A stretch of 64,000 bases of DNA from Halorussus rarus. Its GTDB lineage: Archaea; Halobacteriota; Halobacteria; Halobacteriales; Haladaptataceae. The DNA lies in assembly GCF_003369835.1 (NCBI RefSeq), contig NZ_QPMJ01000001.1, positions 62,001 to 126,000 of the forward strand, given 5' to 3'. A model generated the notes under the pieces. It was not told the origin of the DNA, did no database searches, and saw only the letters and a program-made list of their open reading frames with translations. Positions 16,031 through 24,925 of this stretch are shown here, in pieces; the first letter of the stretch is position 1; each line of letters starts with the position of its first letter. The position numbers and the translations under genes are program-made.

Positions 16031-18619
16031 ATGAGCCTCCCCGACCGCTACGCCGACGTGCTGACGTCGTACAGCAGAGTCGTTCTCGCGCTGCTGCTCG
16101 TCTCGACCGCCGTCGTCGGCTACGGCGCGGCGAACGTCGACTCCGGACTGACCATCGCGAGCTTCGGCAGCGACTCGACCGAGGCGCAGAAGCTCGACTA
16201 CATCGAGGCCAACTTCGCCACCGGCGACGAGAACACCTCGGTGATGCAGGTCGTCGTGCGCGGCGACGACGTGCTGACCAGGGAGTCGCTGCTCGAAACC
16301 CTGCGACTCCAGCAGCGGCTCCGCGACGACGAGACGGTGGGGCCGACGCTCCGCGAGGGGCAGCCGACCGTCGGGCTCTCGAACCTCGTCGCGACCGCCG
16401 CGATCCGCCGGGCGCGGGCCGGGAACGCGACCGCCGCGAACGACTCCCGCGGCGCGCCGGCCCCGCGCCGACCGACGCTGGACGCCCAGATCGCCCAGTT
16501 GGAGTCGATGTCGCAGTCCGAGATCGACCGCGTCCTCCTGGGCGTGCTCGACCCCGACCGAGCCGCGACCGGCCCGGTCGACCCCTACACGCTGCTGGCG
16601 ACCGACTACGAGCCGGGCACCACGACCGCCTCTGCCCGCGTCCTCTTCGTCTTCCAGCGCAACGACGCCGGCGGCGACTCGCTCTCCGAGGACGCGGCGG
16701 CGGCCCAGCTCGCGACCCGCGACGTCGCCGACCGGACCGTCGACTCGACCGGCGTGTTCGTGTTCGGCGCGGGCATCGTCGACGAACTGTCCGGGCAGGC
16801 GACCGGCGAGAGCTTCGCGGTCATCACCCCGTTCGCGCTCGTGCTCGTCCTCGGCGTCCTGTTCGTCGCCTACCGCGACCTGCTCGACGTGGCGCTCGGG
16901 CTCCTCGGGACGCTGCTCGTCCTGGTCTGGATGGGCGGGTTCATGGGGTGGGCCGGCGTCGGCGTCACCCAGATCATCATCGCGGTCCCGTTCCTGCTCA
17001 TCGGCCTCAGTATCGACTACGCGCTCCACGTCGTCATGCGCTACCGCGAGGCCAGGGCCGAGGAGCACGACCGCTCGCCCCGCGAGGCGATGCGGGTCGG
17101 CCTCGCCGGCGTGGCCGTCGCGCTCGCGGCGACGACCTTCACGACCGCGGTCGGGTTCACCTCGAACCTGGTGAGCCCCATCGAGTCCATCCGGCAGTTC
17201 GGACTGGTGAGCGCGTTCGGCATCGTCTCGGCGTTCGTGGTGTTCGCCGGCCTGCTGCCCGCGCTCAAGCTTGAGCTCGACGGGCTGCTCGAACGCCTCG
17301 GGGTCGACCGCCGCAAGCGGGCGTTCGGCACCGGCGGGACCGCCGTGAACCGGCTGCTGGGCCTGGGCGCGACCGCGGCCCGCAGGCTCCCGGTCGCGGT
17401 CGTCCTGGTCGCGCTGGCCGTGAGCGCGGCCGGGGGCTACGCCGCGACCGACGTCGACACCTCGATAAACCAGGTCGACTTCCTGCCGCGGGACTCCCCG
17501 GCGTGGATGGACTCGCTGCCCGGCCCGCTCCGGCCGAGCGACTACGAGATCCGGGAGAACGTCGTCTTCCTCAACGACAGGTTCGTCCAGTCGCGCGACC
17601 GGTCGCAGGTCCAAATACTGGTGGAGGGGCCGGTCACCGCCCCGGACACCCTCGACCGCCTCGCGGCCGCCCGCGAGGAGATAAACGATAGTTCGACCGC
17701 CATCACGCTGGCCTCCGGCCGGCCCGCGGTCGACGGCCCCCTCTCGGTCGTCCGGCGGGTCGCGGCCGAGAACGAGACGGTCGCCCGGGTCGTCGCCGAG
17801 CGCGACGCCGACGGCGACGGCGTGCCCGACGAGGACCTGGCGGCGGTCTACGACGCGGTGTACGCCGCCGCGCCCGAGGAGGCCGCCGGGGTCATCCACC
17901 GCGCCGACGGCGAGTACCGCGCGCTCCGGCTCTCGGTGTCGGTCCGCGGCGGGTCGGACACCGGCGCGGTCACGAGCGAGATGCGGGCCGTCGCCGCGTC
18001 CGTCGAGTCCGGGACCGACCTCACCGTCACCGCGACGGGCCAGCCGATCATCAACGAGATCGTCAACGCGGAACTGCTGCTCACGCTGGTCGAGACGTTC
18101 CTCATCACGCTCGGTGTCATCGTCGCGTTCCTGACCGCCGTCTTCTACCGGCGGTACGGCACCCTCTCGCTCGGCGCGGTCACCATGGTCCCCGTGGTGT
18201 TCGCGCTGAGCTGGATCCTGGGGGCGATGTACCTGCTGGACATCCCGTTCACCACCGAGACGGCCATCATCGCCAGCATCGCCATCGGCATCGGCGTCGA
18301 CTACTCTATCCACATCAGCGAGCGGTTCGTCGACGAGCTGTCGGCCGCCGGCGACCCGGTCGCGGCGCTGGAGACGACGCTCGCCGGTACCGGCGGCGCG
18401 CTGCTGGCGAGCGCGGTCACGACCGCCGGCGGGTTCGGGGTGCTGCTGCTCGCGCTGGTCCCCTCGCTCCAGCGCTTCGGCGCGGTCACGGGCACCGCCA
18501 TCGTCTTCGCGTTCGCGTCGAGCGTGGTCGTCCTGCCGAGTCTGCTCGTCCTCTGGTACCGGTACCTCGGCGCGGGGACGCCGGTCGGCGGGTCGGCGGC
18601 CGGGACGGCGGGCGACTGA
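16031..18619 (+). CDS. RND-superfamily exporter (HAE3/MmpL type)
   Basis: An 862-residue membrane transporter with twelve predicted helices in two similar halves. Helix 1 (residues 15-35) is followed by a large outer loop and a six-helix bundle including LIGLSIDYALHVVMRYREA. A second copy follows near residue 445, ending with SIAIGIGVDYSIHISERF. The two GxSxDY/GIGVDY motifs are the RND sterol-sensing-like signatures. Such proteins export hydrophobic compounds by proton antiport. The cargo is unknown. Control by the divergent TrmB regulator is inferred from the operator. Confidence 0.9.
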   Translation: MSLPDRYADVLTSYSRVVLALLLVSTAVVGYGAANVDSGLTIASFGSDSTEAQKLDYIEANFATGDENTSVMQVVVRGDDVLTRESLLETLRLQQRLRDDETVGPTLREGQPTVGLSNLVATAAIRRARAGNATAANDSRGAPAPRRPTLDAQIAQLESMSQSEIDRVLLGVLDPDRAATGPVDPYTLLATDYEPGTTTASARVLFVFQRNDAGGDSLSEDAAAAQLATRDVADRTVDSTGVFVFGAGIVDELSGQATGESFAVITPFALVLVLGVLFVAYRDLLDVALGLLGTLLVLVWMGGFMGWAGVGVTQIIIAVPFLLIGLSIDYALHVVMRYREARAEEHDRSPREAMRVGLAGVAVALAATTFTTAVGFTSNLVSPIESIRQFGLVSAFGIVSAFVVFAGLLPALKLELDGLLERLGVDRRKRAFGTGGTAVNRLLGLGATAARRLPVAVVLVALAVSAAGGYAATDVDTSINQVDFLPRDSPAWMDSLPGPLRPSDYEIRENVVFLNDRFVQSRDRSQVQILVEGPVTAPDTLDRLAAAREEINDSSTAITLASGRPAVDGPLSVVRRVAAENETVARVVAERDADGDGVPDEDLAAVYDAVYAAAPEEAAGVIHRADGEYRALRLSVSVRGGSDTGAVTSEMRAVAASVESGTDLTVTATGQPIINEIVNAELLLTLVETFLITLGVIVAFLTAVFYRRYGTLSLGAVTMVPVVFALSWILGAMYLLDIPFTTETAIIASIAIGIGVDYSIHISERFVDELSAAGDPVAALETTLAGTGGALLASAVTTAGGFGVLLLALVPSLQRFGAVTGTAIVFAFASSVVVLPSLLVLWYRYLGAGTPVGGSAAGTAGD

Positions 18620-18662
18620 CCGGGCCGAGCGCCTTCGATGCGTTCCGGGTTCCCCCGACGCC

Positions 18663-19151
18663 CTACTCGCCGGCGGCGCTCGAACTCCGCCCGGTCATCT
18701 CGTCGGCGTCGAGCCGGTAGAACTCGAACGCGGTCGGGTGCCTGTCGCCGGTCCACGGACACGCCGGGAACCACGCGTTCGCCGCGAAGGCGGCGTACGC
18801 CGCCTCGACGTTCTCGTCGGGGACGCGCTCGATTCCGCCCCGGACGACCGCGCTGGTCCACGACGGCGGTCGGATCTCGGGGACGAGGAAGGTGGCGGTC
18901 CGGGTCGCGTCGAGGTACGCCATCTTCCGCCCGTCGCGGTCGGCCTGGACGAAGAAGTAGAGCGTTCCGTCGCCGTCGTAGCCGAACGACATCGGTATCG
19001 CGTAGGCGTCGCCGTCGCTCGCGAGCGTCAGGCAGCCCCACCCTCGCCGGTCGAGGAACTCCTCGACCGCGTCGGCCGACATCCGGACGTCACCGGAGTT
19101 CTCGACGGACGGTTCAGGGTCGGCTCCCGCAGGAGATTCGTCGGTGTACAT
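18663..19151 (-). CDS. Pyridoxamine 5'-phosphate oxidase-like flavin-binding protein
   Basis: A 162-residue protein of the split-barrel flavin fold. Diagnostic stretches are WGCLTLASDGDAYAIPMSFGY, split here as WGCLTLAS then AYAIPMSFGYDGDGTLYFF. Next comes DGRKMAYLDATRTATFLV, and a C-terminal FEFYRLDADEMTGR. The family binds FMN or related cofactors and reduces small molecules; haloarchaeal members are unassigned. An in-frame GTG six bases upstream (19157) is an alternative start that better fits the TATA-like GATTAAAT near 19185. Confidence 0.85.
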   Translation of the reverse strand: MYTDESPAGADPEPSVENSGDVRMSADAVEEFLDRRGWGCLTLASDGDAYAIPMSFGYDGDGTLYFFVQADRDGRKMAYLDATRTATFLVPEIRPPSWTSAVVRGGIERVPDENVEAAYAAFAANAWFPACPWTGDRHPTAFEFYRLDADEMTGRSSSAAGE

Positions 19152-19255
19152 ATCCACGGTCGAGACGGTGGAGCCGAGCCGTCATTTAATCGGCCTGCGA
19201 ATCCCGCGAACTGGGAACCGCGAGCGAACGGAGAAAACGAGCCGCTCCCGGCCGA

Positions 19256-21118
19256 TTACGCCCCCACGACGGTGATCGCCTGCTCGCGGTCGATGGCCCG
19301 TTCGAGTTCCTCGGCGATGGCGCTGCCCCGCGAGACCTGGATGTCGCCGCCCCGGCCCACGGTCGCGGTGAAGAGGTACTCGCCGTCGGCCTGGACCTCG
19401 ACCGTCTCGCCGGCGTGGCCGTCGGTCGGCAGCACGATGTGCCGGGAGGTGATGTCGGGCGTCACCGTCTCGCCCTGCGCGGCCCCGCCGCCTGCACCGC
19501 CCGCAGCGCCGGGTGCGCCCGAGGCCGACTGGGGCTTCTCGTCGTGGGTGCGGACGTCGATGTCGATGCCCAAGCGGTTCTCGATGTCGTCGATGCGGCC
19601 GCCGCCCTTGCCGATGACGTAGGAGATGTCGTCGTCGCTGACGTAGACCGTGGCGCGGTTCTGCCCCTGGACGTCGACGTCGACCCGGTCGCGGGCGACC
19701 GACTGGATCTCGCGCTCGATCTCCTGTTTCGCCAGCTTCGAGACGCCGCTCTCCTCGCGCTCGCCCTCGTTGAGCGGGACGGTGACGACCTGGCGGTTGA
19801 AGGTGTAGATCTCGTACTCGGGCCGGCCGGTCTCGAAGTCCTGGATCATGATGACCGGGCGGGCCAGGTCCTCCTCCATCAGCCCCTCGGGCACCTTGAC
19901 CTGGGTCGAGACGTCGTACACCTTGTTCACCTCTCCGGCCTCGATGTAGACGACGGTGTCGACGATCTGGGGGATCATCCCGAGCTCGACCCGGCCGACC
20001 AGCCGCTGGAGCGCGTCGATGGCCCGGGTCGCGTGGACCACGCCGATCATCCCGACGCCCGCGAGCCGCATGTCGGCGAACACCTCGAAGTCGTCGGTCT
20101 TTCGCACCTCGTCGTAGATTGTGTAGTCGGGCCGGACCATCAGCAGCGAGTCGGCGGTCTTCTCCATCTCGCCGCCGAGCTCCGTGTACTGGGTGATCTC
20201 GGGGCCGACCTGGAGGTCGCGGGGCTTCTCCATCGTCTTGACCGCGAAGTCGTTGTCCGAGAGGAACTCCCCGACCGCCTGGGCGAACGTCGACTTCCCG
20301 GCGCCGGGCGACCCGGCGATGAGCACGCCGCGCTGGCGCTCGAGCAGCCGCTCTCTGAGCTCCTCGGCGTACTCGTAGTCGTCCATGTCGGTCTTGACGA
20401 TGGGCCGGACCGCGGTGATCTCCCAGCCGTCGGCGAACGGCGGCTCCGCGATGGCGATCCGGTAGTCGCGGAACTGGACGATGGTCATCCCGGGTTCGTC
20501 GAGCTCGATGAACCCCTCGTCGCTCTCCTTGGCGCTGTCGACGATCTCCTGTGCGAGCTCCCTGAGCCGCTCCTCGTCGAGCGGGTCGTCGCGGATGGTC
20601 TGGTAGTGCATGTCGCCGACGTCGCCGCGCTTGGCCATCGGCTCGACGCCGGCCTTGAGGTGGACGCTCATCGTCTGCTCGTCGAAGTAGTCCTCGACCG
20701 CCAGCCGGCCGACCTCGGTCTCGTCGACCCGCGGGGAGACGTACTCGACCTCGATGCCCTTCGCCTGGGCCACCTCGCTCTGGACTACGTCGCTGGTGAC
20801 GAACACCGCGTCGTGCTCGGCGGCGAGGTCCCGGATGCGGGCGTCGATCTCGCCCTCGCTGGCCCGGCCCTGCTCGTCGGCGTCGGGCCGCGCGCCGACG
20901 TACCGCAGTTCGATGGTCCCCTCGTCGGCCAGGTCGGCGAGCCGCTGGAGCTCCGCGAGGCCATCCCAGCCGCTGTCGGCGCCGCCGTTGGCCTGGGCCT
21001 CGAGTTCGGCCACGACGGCCTCGGGGACGAGCACCGTCGCGCCCTCGAAGTCGCCGTCCTCGACGCGCTCGGAGATCCGGCCGTCGATGACGACGCTCGT
21101 GTCCGGAAGTACGTTCAT
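19256..21118 (-). CDS. PIN-domain / ATPase / KH protein (PINc-VapC family ATPase)
   Basis: A 620-residue archaeal protein. The N-terminal PIN nuclease fold starts MNVLPDTSVVIDGR and carries further acidic residues (AVVAELEAQ, VFVTSDVVQ). A central PilT/VirB11-like ATPase has the Walker A motif GSPGAGKSTFAQ, then YTIYDEVRKTDDFEVF (Walker B region) and ATRAIDALQRLVGRVELG. A C-terminal KH-like RNA-binding segment carries YVIGKGGGRID. The combination suggests ATP-driven RNA handling, but no substrate is known. The upstream in-frame extension to 21211 reads as non-coding, so the ATG at 21118 is preferred. Confidence 0.88.
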   Translation of the reverse strand: MNVLPDTSVVIDGRISERVEDGDFEGATVLVPEAVVAELEAQANGGADSGWDGLAELQRLADLADEGTIELRYVGARPDADEQGRASEGEIDARIRDLAAEHDAVFVTSDVVQSEVAQAKGIEVEYVSPRVDETEVGRLAVEDYFDEQTMSVHLKAGVEPMAKRGDVGDMHYQTIRDDPLDEERLRELAQEIVDSAKESDEGFIELDEPGMTIVQFRDYRIAIAEPPFADGWEITAVRPIVKTDMDDYEYAEELRERLLERQRGVLIAGSPGAGKSTFAQAVGEFLSDNDFAVKTMEKPRDLQVGPEITQYTELGGEMEKTADSLLMVRPDYTIYDEVRKTDDFEVFADMRLAGVGMIGVVHATRAIDALQRLVGRVELGMIPQIVDTVVYIEAGEVNKVYDVSTQVKVPEGLMEEDLARPVIMIQDFETGRPEYEIYTFNRQVVTVPLNEGEREESGVSKLAKQEIEREIQSVARDRVDVDVQGQNRATVYVSDDDISYVIGKGGGRIDDIENRLGIDIDVRTHDEKPQSASGAPGAAGGAGGGAAQGETVTPDITSRHIVLPTDGHAGETVEVQADGEYLFTATVGRGGDIQVSRGSAIAEELERAIDREQAITVVGA

Positions 21119-21242
21119 ACCGGCCTTTCGGGCGGCGCGTTCAAACCCTTTACGAGCGAGCGGCCCCGTGCGGTGGGTTCGCGACGTTCCGGAACGCCGG
21201 CCGGGCAACAACCTTCAATCGCGTCGGTCACTAGGAACTGAT

Positions 21243-21832
21243 ATGGGCGTGTCCGATTCACTGTCCGCGGCCGACGTCGCGAGCTGGGTCCTGGTCGGCG
21301 TGCTCGCGCTGACGATACTCGAGAACCTGGTCGACGGCGACCTCGTCTGGACCGGGTTCCTCGCGGCCACGCTGGTCGTCCTCGTCGTGCCCGCGGCGGC
21401 GTTCCGCGACCTCACGGCGACGCTCCCGCCGGCGGTGACGGCGCTCGCGGTGCTGCCGGGCGTGTCGCGGGCGGTCGGTCCCGCGTGGGTCACCGAGTAC
21501 GCCGTCTACGTCGGGGTCGCCGCGGTGGCGCTCGCGGTCGTGGTCGAGGTGTCGCTGTTCACCGAGGCCGAGATGCGCCCCGGTTCGCCGACGCGCTGGT
21601 GGTCCTGACCACGATGGCCGCCATCGGCGCCTGGGCGGTGCTCCAGTTCTACTCCGACCGGTACCTCGGCACCGACCTCCTCGGCGGGCTGCACGCGGTC
21701 AACTGGGAGTTCGTCCGGGCGACCGTCGCCGGCGTCGCGGCCGCGGTCGTCTTCGAGCTGTACTTCGAGCACGGCCCGGAGGGCGGCCGCGAGGAGAGCG
21801 TGTCCGAGGTGGCGGAGGGCGAGGGCGGATGA
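21243..21832 (+). pseudogene. Membrane protein gene split by a one-base frameshift
   Basis: The first frame starts at the ATG at 21243 and encodes several hydrophobic helices (for example WVLVGVLALTILENLV). It runs to FTEAEMRP and then ends within eight codons at the TGA at 21608. The -1 frame immediately continues with RFADALVVLTTMAAIGAW and further helices to the TGA at 21832. One extra C in the CCCC run at 21578-21581 would join both into a protein of about 196 residues. The 3' end overlaps the next ATG (ATGA at 21829), so the original gene was translationally coupled to it. It may be a real lesion, a programmed shift or a sequencing slip. Confidence 0.7.
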
Positions 21833-22446
21833 GCCCACCCCTCGGCGACGACCGCGAGCGGGCGCTGGTCCGGCTGCTCCAGGTCGGCATGCTCGCCATC
21901 GCCGGCTACGGTGTCTACCGCGGGGAGTACAGCGTCGCGGTCAACGGCCTCGTGTCGCTGGCGGTCACGTTCGTCCCGGCGGTCCTGCGGCGCGACGCGG
22001 GCATCTCGCTCGACCCGGGTCACGTGCTCTGGCTCTCGGTCGCGGTGTTCGTCCACGCGGTCGGCATCGTCTGGCCATACCAGAACCTCCCGTGGTACGA
22101 CTCGGTGGCCCACGCCCTCTCGGCGTCGGTCGTCGCCGGCGCGGGCTACGCGACGGTCAAGGCGGTCGAGCGCAACTCCGACCGGACCACCCTGACGCCG
22201 GGGGTGGAGGCGCTGGTCGTGCTCGTGTTCGTGATGGCGTTCGGCGTGCTGTGGGAGATCCTCGAGTTCTCCGCCGGCGCGGCCGCCGAACTCGTCGGCG
22301 GGCGGGCGGTGCTGATACAGTTCGGCCTCGACGACGTCGTCAACGACCTCGTCTTCAACTTCGTCGGCGGTCTCGTGGTCGCCGTGTGGGACCGGGCCCG
22401 TCCGGACCGGGCCGCCGACGAGGCGACCGAGGCGATGGACGACTGA
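21829..22446 (+). CDS. Multi-helix membrane protein (DUF2238/YjdF-like)
   Basis: A 205-residue integral membrane protein with about six helices. The central region reads NLPWYDSVAHALSASVVAG and VMAFGVLWEILEFSAGAA, and is followed by FGLDDVVNDLVFNFVGGLVV. The D-x3-ND-x4-N pattern and GVLWEILEF are reminiscent of the DUF2238 family of predicted membrane proteins. The start codon overlaps the stop of the frameshifted gene before it, indicating an operon of two membrane proteins. The function is unknown. Confidence 0.75.
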   Translation: MSPPLGDDRERALVRLLQVGMLAIAGYGVYRGEYSVAVNGLVSLAVTFVPAVLRRDAGISLDPGHVLWLSVAVFVHAVGIVWPYQNLPWYDSVAHALSASVVAGAGYATVKAVERNSDRTTLTPGVEALVVLVFVMAFGVLWEILEFSAGAAAELVGGRAVLIQFGLDDVVNDLVFNFVGGLVVAVWDRARPDRAADEATEAMDD

Positions 22447-22556
22447 GCGACCGCCGGTCCGCGGGCACCGACCGGACGACCCGGTCGTCGGCCTCCCGAT
22501 TCGACCGTCGGAGTGGGCGACTCATTTATCCGGCGCTGTCCCGTACACCGCGGTCC

Positions 22557-22946
22557 ATGCGCCACGAACATCTCGTAGTCACGGTCGAGGCCGGCCTCAA
22601 GGACCGCATCGACGACGACCTCGACGGGGGCGAGTCGCTCGAGTCGTGGGTCGCCGACGCGGTCGAGCGGAAGCTTGCGGCGGAGGACGAGACGGCGGCG
22701 GGCGGCGGACGCGGCGGTGACGTCGAGCGCGGCGGGCGCGGCGACCGTGGCGGTCGCGCCGACCGCGGGAGCGACGGCCGCGACCGGGCCGGCGGTAACG
22801 CGGCCGACGGCGAGCGCGGGCGGAACTCCGGGAGCCGGTTCGCGACGGGCGGCGGGCGCGGCGAGAACGAGGCAGACGCGGGAGACGGCGACGAGCGCGA
22901 CGATTACGACGAGGGGTTCGAGTACGTCGACGACTGCGCCATCTGA
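22557..22946 (+). CDS. Ribbon-helix-helix-like protein with an RGG-rich linker
   Basis: A 129-residue protein in three parts. Residues 1-42 (HEHLVVTVEAGLKDRIDDD, then SLESWVADAVERKLA) look like a ribbon-helix-helix unit: a beta strand and two helices. Residues 50-100 are a low-complexity Gly/Arg/Asp linker with repeated RGG and GRG units. The tail is acidic and ends DEGFEYVDDCAI. The RGG-like linker could bind RNA or DNA. The gene abuts, tail to tail, the channel gene at 22947 with no gap. No exact family is recognised. Confidence 0.7.
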   Translation: MRHEHLVVTVEAGLKDRIDDDLDGGESLESWVADAVERKLAAEDETAAGGGRGGDVERGGRGDRGGRADRGSDGRDRAGGNAADGERGRNSGSRFATGGGRGENEADAGDGDERDDYDEGFEYVDDCAI

Positions 22947-24110
22947 CTACTCCGACCAGGTGACGTTCCGCGTGAGCACGAACACCAGCAGCGCCATCAG
23001 GAGCTGGCCCAGCAGGGCCTCGGTGCCCGCGATGGCCCGCGCGTAGTTGCCCACCGGCTCGATGTCGCCGTACCCCAGGGTGGCGAAGGTGACGGTGCTG
23101 AAGTAGAGGCTCCGGAAGAAGATCGCGAAGAGGAGGTACTGGAGCCGTCCGGCGTCGGGGTTGGTCACCGAGTAGGTCACCGTGGTCCCGTTGGTGGCCT
23201 CCTGGATGCCGCCGACGAACGGGTAGAGGACGCCGCAGAGGACGATGACCAGCAGCGACGTCACGATGACCCGCCACGGGTTCGCGCCGTACCCCGTGGT
23301 CCACCGCCACGCCTCCTGGGCGAGCGCCCGGGTGTACGGGCCGAACTCCCACGCCTCGCGCCGCCGGACGTTCTTGCGCTTCTTGTAGTACTCCCGCGAC
23401 GCCTCGGTCAGACCGTTGTCCTCGGCGAGCCGCTGGAGCTCGTTGTACGTCCAGTGGGCGGCCTCGTACCGCTCGACGCGGTTCTCGTCGTGGTCCCGCG
23501 GGCGGACCACGTCCAGCGACGCGATCCGCCGCTGGTCGTCGTGGTCGAGCAGCTCCTCCTCGTAGACCACGTTCTTCCCGAACGTCGTCTCCTCGGCGAT
23601 GCGGGCGTTGTCGAACACGGCGTAGTGGAGCCGGGCGCCGCAGAGGTCGGCCCCCCGGAGGTCGGTCCGGTCGAACTCGGCGTGCTCGAGGTTCGCGCCC
23701 CGGAGGTTCACCCCCTGGGCGTCGACGCCCTCGAAGTGGGAGTACCGGAGGTCGGCGCCGCCGAGATCGGTCTCCTCGAGGTTGCAGTTGACGAACCGGG
23801 CGTCGGTGACGGTCAGCCCGACGGTCCAGTCGGCCCCCGACAGTTCGACGTCGCGGAAGATGGCCCCGTCGAGGCGGTCGCCGACGCTCGGCGCCGACTC
23901 CTCGAGCTCCCGCGAGGGCTTCTGTGCCACGTCGGCGTGCCAGATGCACCGCTCGGTCTCGCCCCAGACCGGCCGCCAGCAGCAGACGCCCCCCAGTCCG
24001 GTGACGGCGCTGGCCTCGTGGGTGTGGCCGCACCGCCCCTCCACGGCAGTCTGGCGGTCCGCGGTGGCGGTTGCCGCGTCCCCCGACGCGGACTGTAGCT
24101 CTTCAGACAT
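22947..24110 (-). CDS. Pentapeptide-repeat protein fused to a two-helix potassium-type channel
   Basis: A 387-residue protein. The N-terminus has a Cys/His cluster (CGHTHEAS, VCCW, ERCIWHAD) that could bind zinc. Residues about 85-180 are pentapeptide repeats of the A(D/N)LxG type (LGGADLRYSHFEG, VNLRGANLEHAEF, LRGADLCGARLH). A charged linker follows. Two membrane helices near the C-terminus flank a pore loop with TLGYGD, a potassium selectivity filter. The ATG at 24110 opens MSEELQSASG. The ligand or voltage input is unknown. Pentapeptide-channel fusions occur in haloarchaea. Confidence 0.87.
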   Translation of the reverse strand: MSEELQSASGDAATATADRQTAVEGRCGHTHEASAVTGLGGVCCWRPVWGETERCIWHADVAQKPSRELEESAPSVGDRLDGAIFRDVELSGADWTVGLTVTDARFVNCNLEETDLGGADLRYSHFEGVDAQGVNLRGANLEHAEFDRTDLRGADLCGARLHYAVFDNARIAEETTFGKNVVYEEELLDHDDQRRIASLDVVRPRDHDENRVERYEAAHWTYNELQRLAEDNGLTEASREYYKKRKNVRRREAWEFGPYTRALAQEAWRWTTGYGANPWRVIVTSLLVIVLCGVLYPFVGGIQEATNGTTVTYSVTNPDAGRLQYLLFAIFFRSLYFSTVTFATLGYGDIEPVGNYARAIAGTEALLGQLLMALLVFVLTRNVTWSE

Positions 24111-24313
24111 GGGCGCTATAGTACATCGACCCTTTTTCAAGTTGTGCCCGACTGTTCAAGCTACTCAGCCGGCCGAGCGCGCTCTACTGGGTCGAGAGCG
24201 TGCCCCGGCCGGTCGAGCCCTCCGGCGGAGTCTACGTCGAGGCGGAGCCGACTTCGGCTGAACCGGCTTCGGACTCGTCGGCCACGGACGTTTCCCGTGG
24301 CTGGCGCGTACCC

Positions 24314-24574
24314 GTGACCGTGCTGGAACTCTACCAGGCGGAGGGCTGTCCCTACTCCAAGAAGGTCCGCGAGCACATGCAGGCGCTCGGGCTGTCGTAC
24401 GTCGCGCACAACCCGCGGACGCACGGCGGCGAGGTGCGCGACGAGGAGGCCCACGAGGAACTGCTCGACCGCGGCGGCAAGGACCAGATCCCGTTCCTCG
24501 TCGACCCCGAGAGCGACGAGTCGCGCTACGAGAGCGACCGCATCGTCGAGTACCTCGACGAGCACTACGCGTAG
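24314..24574 (+). CDS. Glutaredoxin / GST N-terminal-domain protein
   Basis: An 86-residue thioredoxin-fold protein. The active-site region LYQAEGCPYSKKVREHM has a single redox cysteine (CPYS, monothiol). A cis-Pro segment IPFLVDPE and the glutathione-fold C-terminal motif ESDRIVEYLDEHY follow. The GTG at 24314 gives VTVLELYQAE, the expected beginning. Longer upstream reading is not haloarchaeal in character. Haloarchaea use gamma-glutamylcysteine rather than glutathione, so the thiol partner is uncertain. Confidence 0.85.
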   Translation: MTVLELYQAEGCPYSKKVREHMQALGLSYVAHNPRTHGGEVRDEEAHEELLDRGGKDQIPFLVDPESDESRYESDRIVEYLDEHYA

Positions 24575-24612
24575 CCACCACGCCTTTTCTCGCGGAACTC
24601 GTCGACTCGGAC

Positions 24613-24876
24613 ATGGCCGACCTCCGAGCGATACACGAGGAGATACAGCGCATCCGGGACGACGCCGACGCCGACCGCGAGGTGCGCCTGACCATCGAGT
24701 CCATCGAGGAGTCGCTGTCGGGGATGCGGTCGGCGGAGAACGACCCGCGGCCCGACCGCCTCCGGGAGGTCCGGGCGGAGCTCGACCGGCTCGCCGACGA
24801 CGCCTCGCCCGCGGTCGCCGACGAACTCGCTGGGGTGCGCGAGCAGGTCCGGGAGTTCGAGCGCGAGGAGCTGTAG
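24613..24876 (+). CDS. Small coiled-coil protein (DUF7553-like)
   Basis: An 87-residue, highly charged helical protein. Heptad-like patterns run through IHEEIQRIRDDADADREVR and LREVRAELDRLADDASP, ending REQVREFEREEL. It resembles a haloarchaeal family I recall as DUF7553, unsearched. It lies 38 bases after the glutaredoxin-like gene on the same strand and may share its transcript. The function is unknown. Confidence 0.7.
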   Translation: MADLRAIHEEIQRIRDDADADREVRLTIESIEESLSGMRSAENDPRPDRLREVRAELDRLADDASPAVADELAGVREQVREFEREEL

Positions 24877-24925
24877 GCGGCGGTCGAGGCTCGGCGACCG
24901 GGGCCGGAATGCGGTTCGGCCCGCT

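Noticed and set aside
15989-18313. Long minus-strand reading frame opposite the RND exporter
   Set aside because: Low-complexity Arg/Asp/Gly composition typical of an antisense frame; the plus strand has membrane helices and RND motifs.
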